DNA from: Deltaproteobacteria bacterium
Lineage (GTDB): Bacteria; Desulfobacterota_B; Binatia; UBA9968
Direction: 5' to 3'
DNA length: 7,830 nucleotides
NCBI GenBank assembly: GCA_022545745.1
Contig: JACZQL010000044.1
Coordinates: forward strand, 1-7,830
Shown: one piece after another, positions 6,608-7,830 of the stretch
How the letters are laid out: every line of letters starts with the position of its first letter
Numbering within the stretch: the first letter of the stretch is position 1
The notes under the pieces: generated by a model
What the model was told of the DNA's origin: nothing
The model's database searches: none
Seen by the model: only the letters and a program-made list of their open reading frames with translations
Translations under genes and position numbers: made by a program

Positions 6608-7830
6608 ATGCCTCCCAGTGTATTCCCCACCGGCGTCACGATTTGCTGGCCCGACAAGGCCCACAATAGCTACGTGATATTTGACACCAAAGACGGTTTT
6701 ACCCGCCTGATCGATATGAATGGGAACCAGGTGAAATTCTGGACTGGTCGCGCGATGCCCTGCGAGATGATTGACCCGGCATTGACTAAAGGAGAGCGGG
6801 GCCATGTCTTTGTGGGCGAGCGAGTCCCTGATATTCAGGTGAGCGATGTTATCCGCGAACTCGATTGGAATGGAAATATCATTTGGGAGTGGGGGAAGAA
6901 GGCGCCAGGCGGTAAAGCCCGGCAGCATCACGACCAAGACCGCCTGCCCAACGGCAATACCCTAGTCCTTGCCGATCTCATACATGTGGTTCCAGAGATC
7001 TCGGATAAGCAGGTCCAGGATAGTGTCGTTTATGAAGTGACTCGGGATGGCGATATTGCTTGGCAATGGATTGTCTCCGAACATTTGGAGGAATTAGGAT
7101 TCCCTGCCCACAAGCTGCGCCAGTTAAGGCAGGAGATCAAGGGTTTCGGATTGGTTTCAGTTCTAATTCAAAACAACCTGGCGCCGCTTGGGCCGAATAA
7201 TTGGTTCGAGCAGGGCGATAAACGGTTCCACCCGGACAATTTGATGGTCTCCTGCAGGTCGGGTAGCTACCTCGCGATCATTGACAAGAAGACAGGCATT
7301 ATATGTTGGCGGTTGGGCCCTGACTATCCGGGTGCCCATGACCTATCCAAGAAATCATTCGCAGGCGAGTTCCCACGACCAGTCGATTCCACATCTGGAC
7401 AGCACGACCCTCATATGATCGCCGAAGGACTCCCCGGTGCCGGTAATATTCTGGTCTTTGATAATCAAGGACCTGCGGGTTACCCTCCGTTTTACAAAGG
7501 ATTAATGGAGGGCTCGCGAGTTATCGAAATCGATCCCATTACCAAACAGATTGTCTGGCAATATGACGCGTCGTGTTCGGGAAGACCCTATTGGGAATTC
7601 TACAGCGCTCATGTCAGCAGCGCGCGCAGACTACCTAATGGTAATACCCTAATTTGTGAGGGGGAGCATGGCAGAATCTTTCAGGTTACACCTAAGGGCG
7701 AGATCGTCTGGGAATACGTCAGTCCGTTTTATGATCCCCGACTCCCAGCGGATTGTTCTCGTGGACGGGCAGGAACAAATCAATGCTACAGAGGGCAGCC
7801 AGTTCCCTATGATTGGGTGCCAGAGGGAAC
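6608..7830 (+). CDS. Arylsulfate sulfotransferase (ASST)-family beta-propeller protein, 3' end outside window
   Basis: The frame is open from ATG 6608 to the window edge (407 codons). ASST enzymes move sulfate from one phenol to another without PAPS, through a sulfated histidine on a six-bladed propeller. Six blade-like motifs (roughly NGxIxWxW) are visible near residues 38-45, 88-95, 147-154, 229-236, 312-319 and 363-370. LPNGNTL occurs at 113-119 and 342-348, with a variant LPGAGNIL at 275-282. Candidate active-site residues are His107/His108, His208, Arg217, His266/His269 and His335; equating them to E. coli ASST His252, His356, Arg374 and His436 is tentative. The ending YDWVPEG resembles the family C-terminus, so only a few residues are probably missing. 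Unlike the periplasmic E. coli enzyme, no signal peptide is present. No DsbA/DsbB-like partner is nearby. It is separated from the operon by 150 nt and is probably independent. Substrates are unknown. Confidence 0.85.
   Translation, partial: MPPSVFPTGVTICWPDKAHNSYVIFDTKDGFTRLIDMNGNQVKFWTGRAMPCEMIDPALTKGERGHVFVGERVPDIQVSDVIRELDWNGNIIWEWGKKAPGGKARQHHDQDRLPNGNTLVLADLIHVVPEISDKQVQDSVVYEVTRDGDIAWQWIVSEHLEELGFPAHKLRQLRQEIKGFGLVSVLIQNNLAPLGPNNWFEQGDKRFHPDNLMVSCRSGSYLAIIDKKTGIICWRLGPDYPGAHDLSKKSFAGEFPRPVDSTSGQHDPHMIAEGLPGAGNILVFDNQGPAGYPPFYKGLMEGSRVIEIDPITKQIVWQYDASCSGRPYWEFYSAHVSSARRLPNGNTLICEGEHGRIFQVTPKGEIVWEYVSPFYDPRLPADCSRGRAGTNQCYRGQPVPYDWVPEG

Noticed and set aside
6457..6669. 70-codon + strand open frame beginning at the small membrane protein's stop
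   Set aside because: It has no ribosome site, its composition is basic and low in family-like features, and its last third overlaps the sulfotransferase-like gene in another frame.
6443..6937. 164-codon open frame on the - strand across the gap and the sulfotransferase-like gene
   Set aside because: It is antisense to a gene with clear propeller motifs and a strong ribosome site, and its translation has no family features.

Overview
The window is a compact, single-strand stretch of bacterial chromosome. All recognised genes are on the + strand and encode core metabolism plus one accessory enzyme. Moderately high GC (by eye), GTG starts and tight gene spacing fit a free-living Gram-negative bacterium. 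The cluster alanine aminotransferase - homoserine dehydrogenase - archaeal-type phosphoglycerate mutase - GlpX recalls Desulfobacterota (former Deltaproteobacteria) and related lineages. That placement is inference from gene content; there is no rRNA or other taxonomic marker here.

Layout. 1-1289 is the 3' part of recG, a branch-migration DNA helicase, with its helicase motifs present. 1290-1449 is an intergenic stretch holding a candidate sigma70-type promoter and an unusual heptanucleotide repeat array with a partial inverted copy. 1450-6457 looks like one transcription unit: alaC (glutamate-pyruvate aminotransferase), hom (homoserine dehydrogenase with a C-terminal ACT domain), an apgM-like alkaline-phosphatase-superfamily protein, glpX (class II fructose-1,6-bisphosphatase) and a 75-residue single-pass membrane protein of unknown function. 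Spacings in this unit run from -22 to +15 nt. 6458-6607 is a second intergenic gap with no clear terminator. From 6608 to the window end runs an almost complete arylsulfate-sulfotransferase-family beta-propeller gene whose 3' end lies outside.

How the genes may work together. There are two readings of the operon. In the amino-acid reading, Hom makes homoserine and the apgM-like protein is the non-orthologous homoserine kinase proposed for this family (TIGR02535), since no canonical thrB is seen. In the gluconeogenic reading, AlaC makes pyruvate from alanine, ApgM interconverts 3- and 2-phosphoglycerate, GlpX makes fructose 6-phosphate, and Hom is the odd one out. The sequence cannot decide between them. 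The most notable items are this kinase question, the heptad repeat upstream of alaC, and a sulfotransferase-like propeller that appears to lack an export signal.
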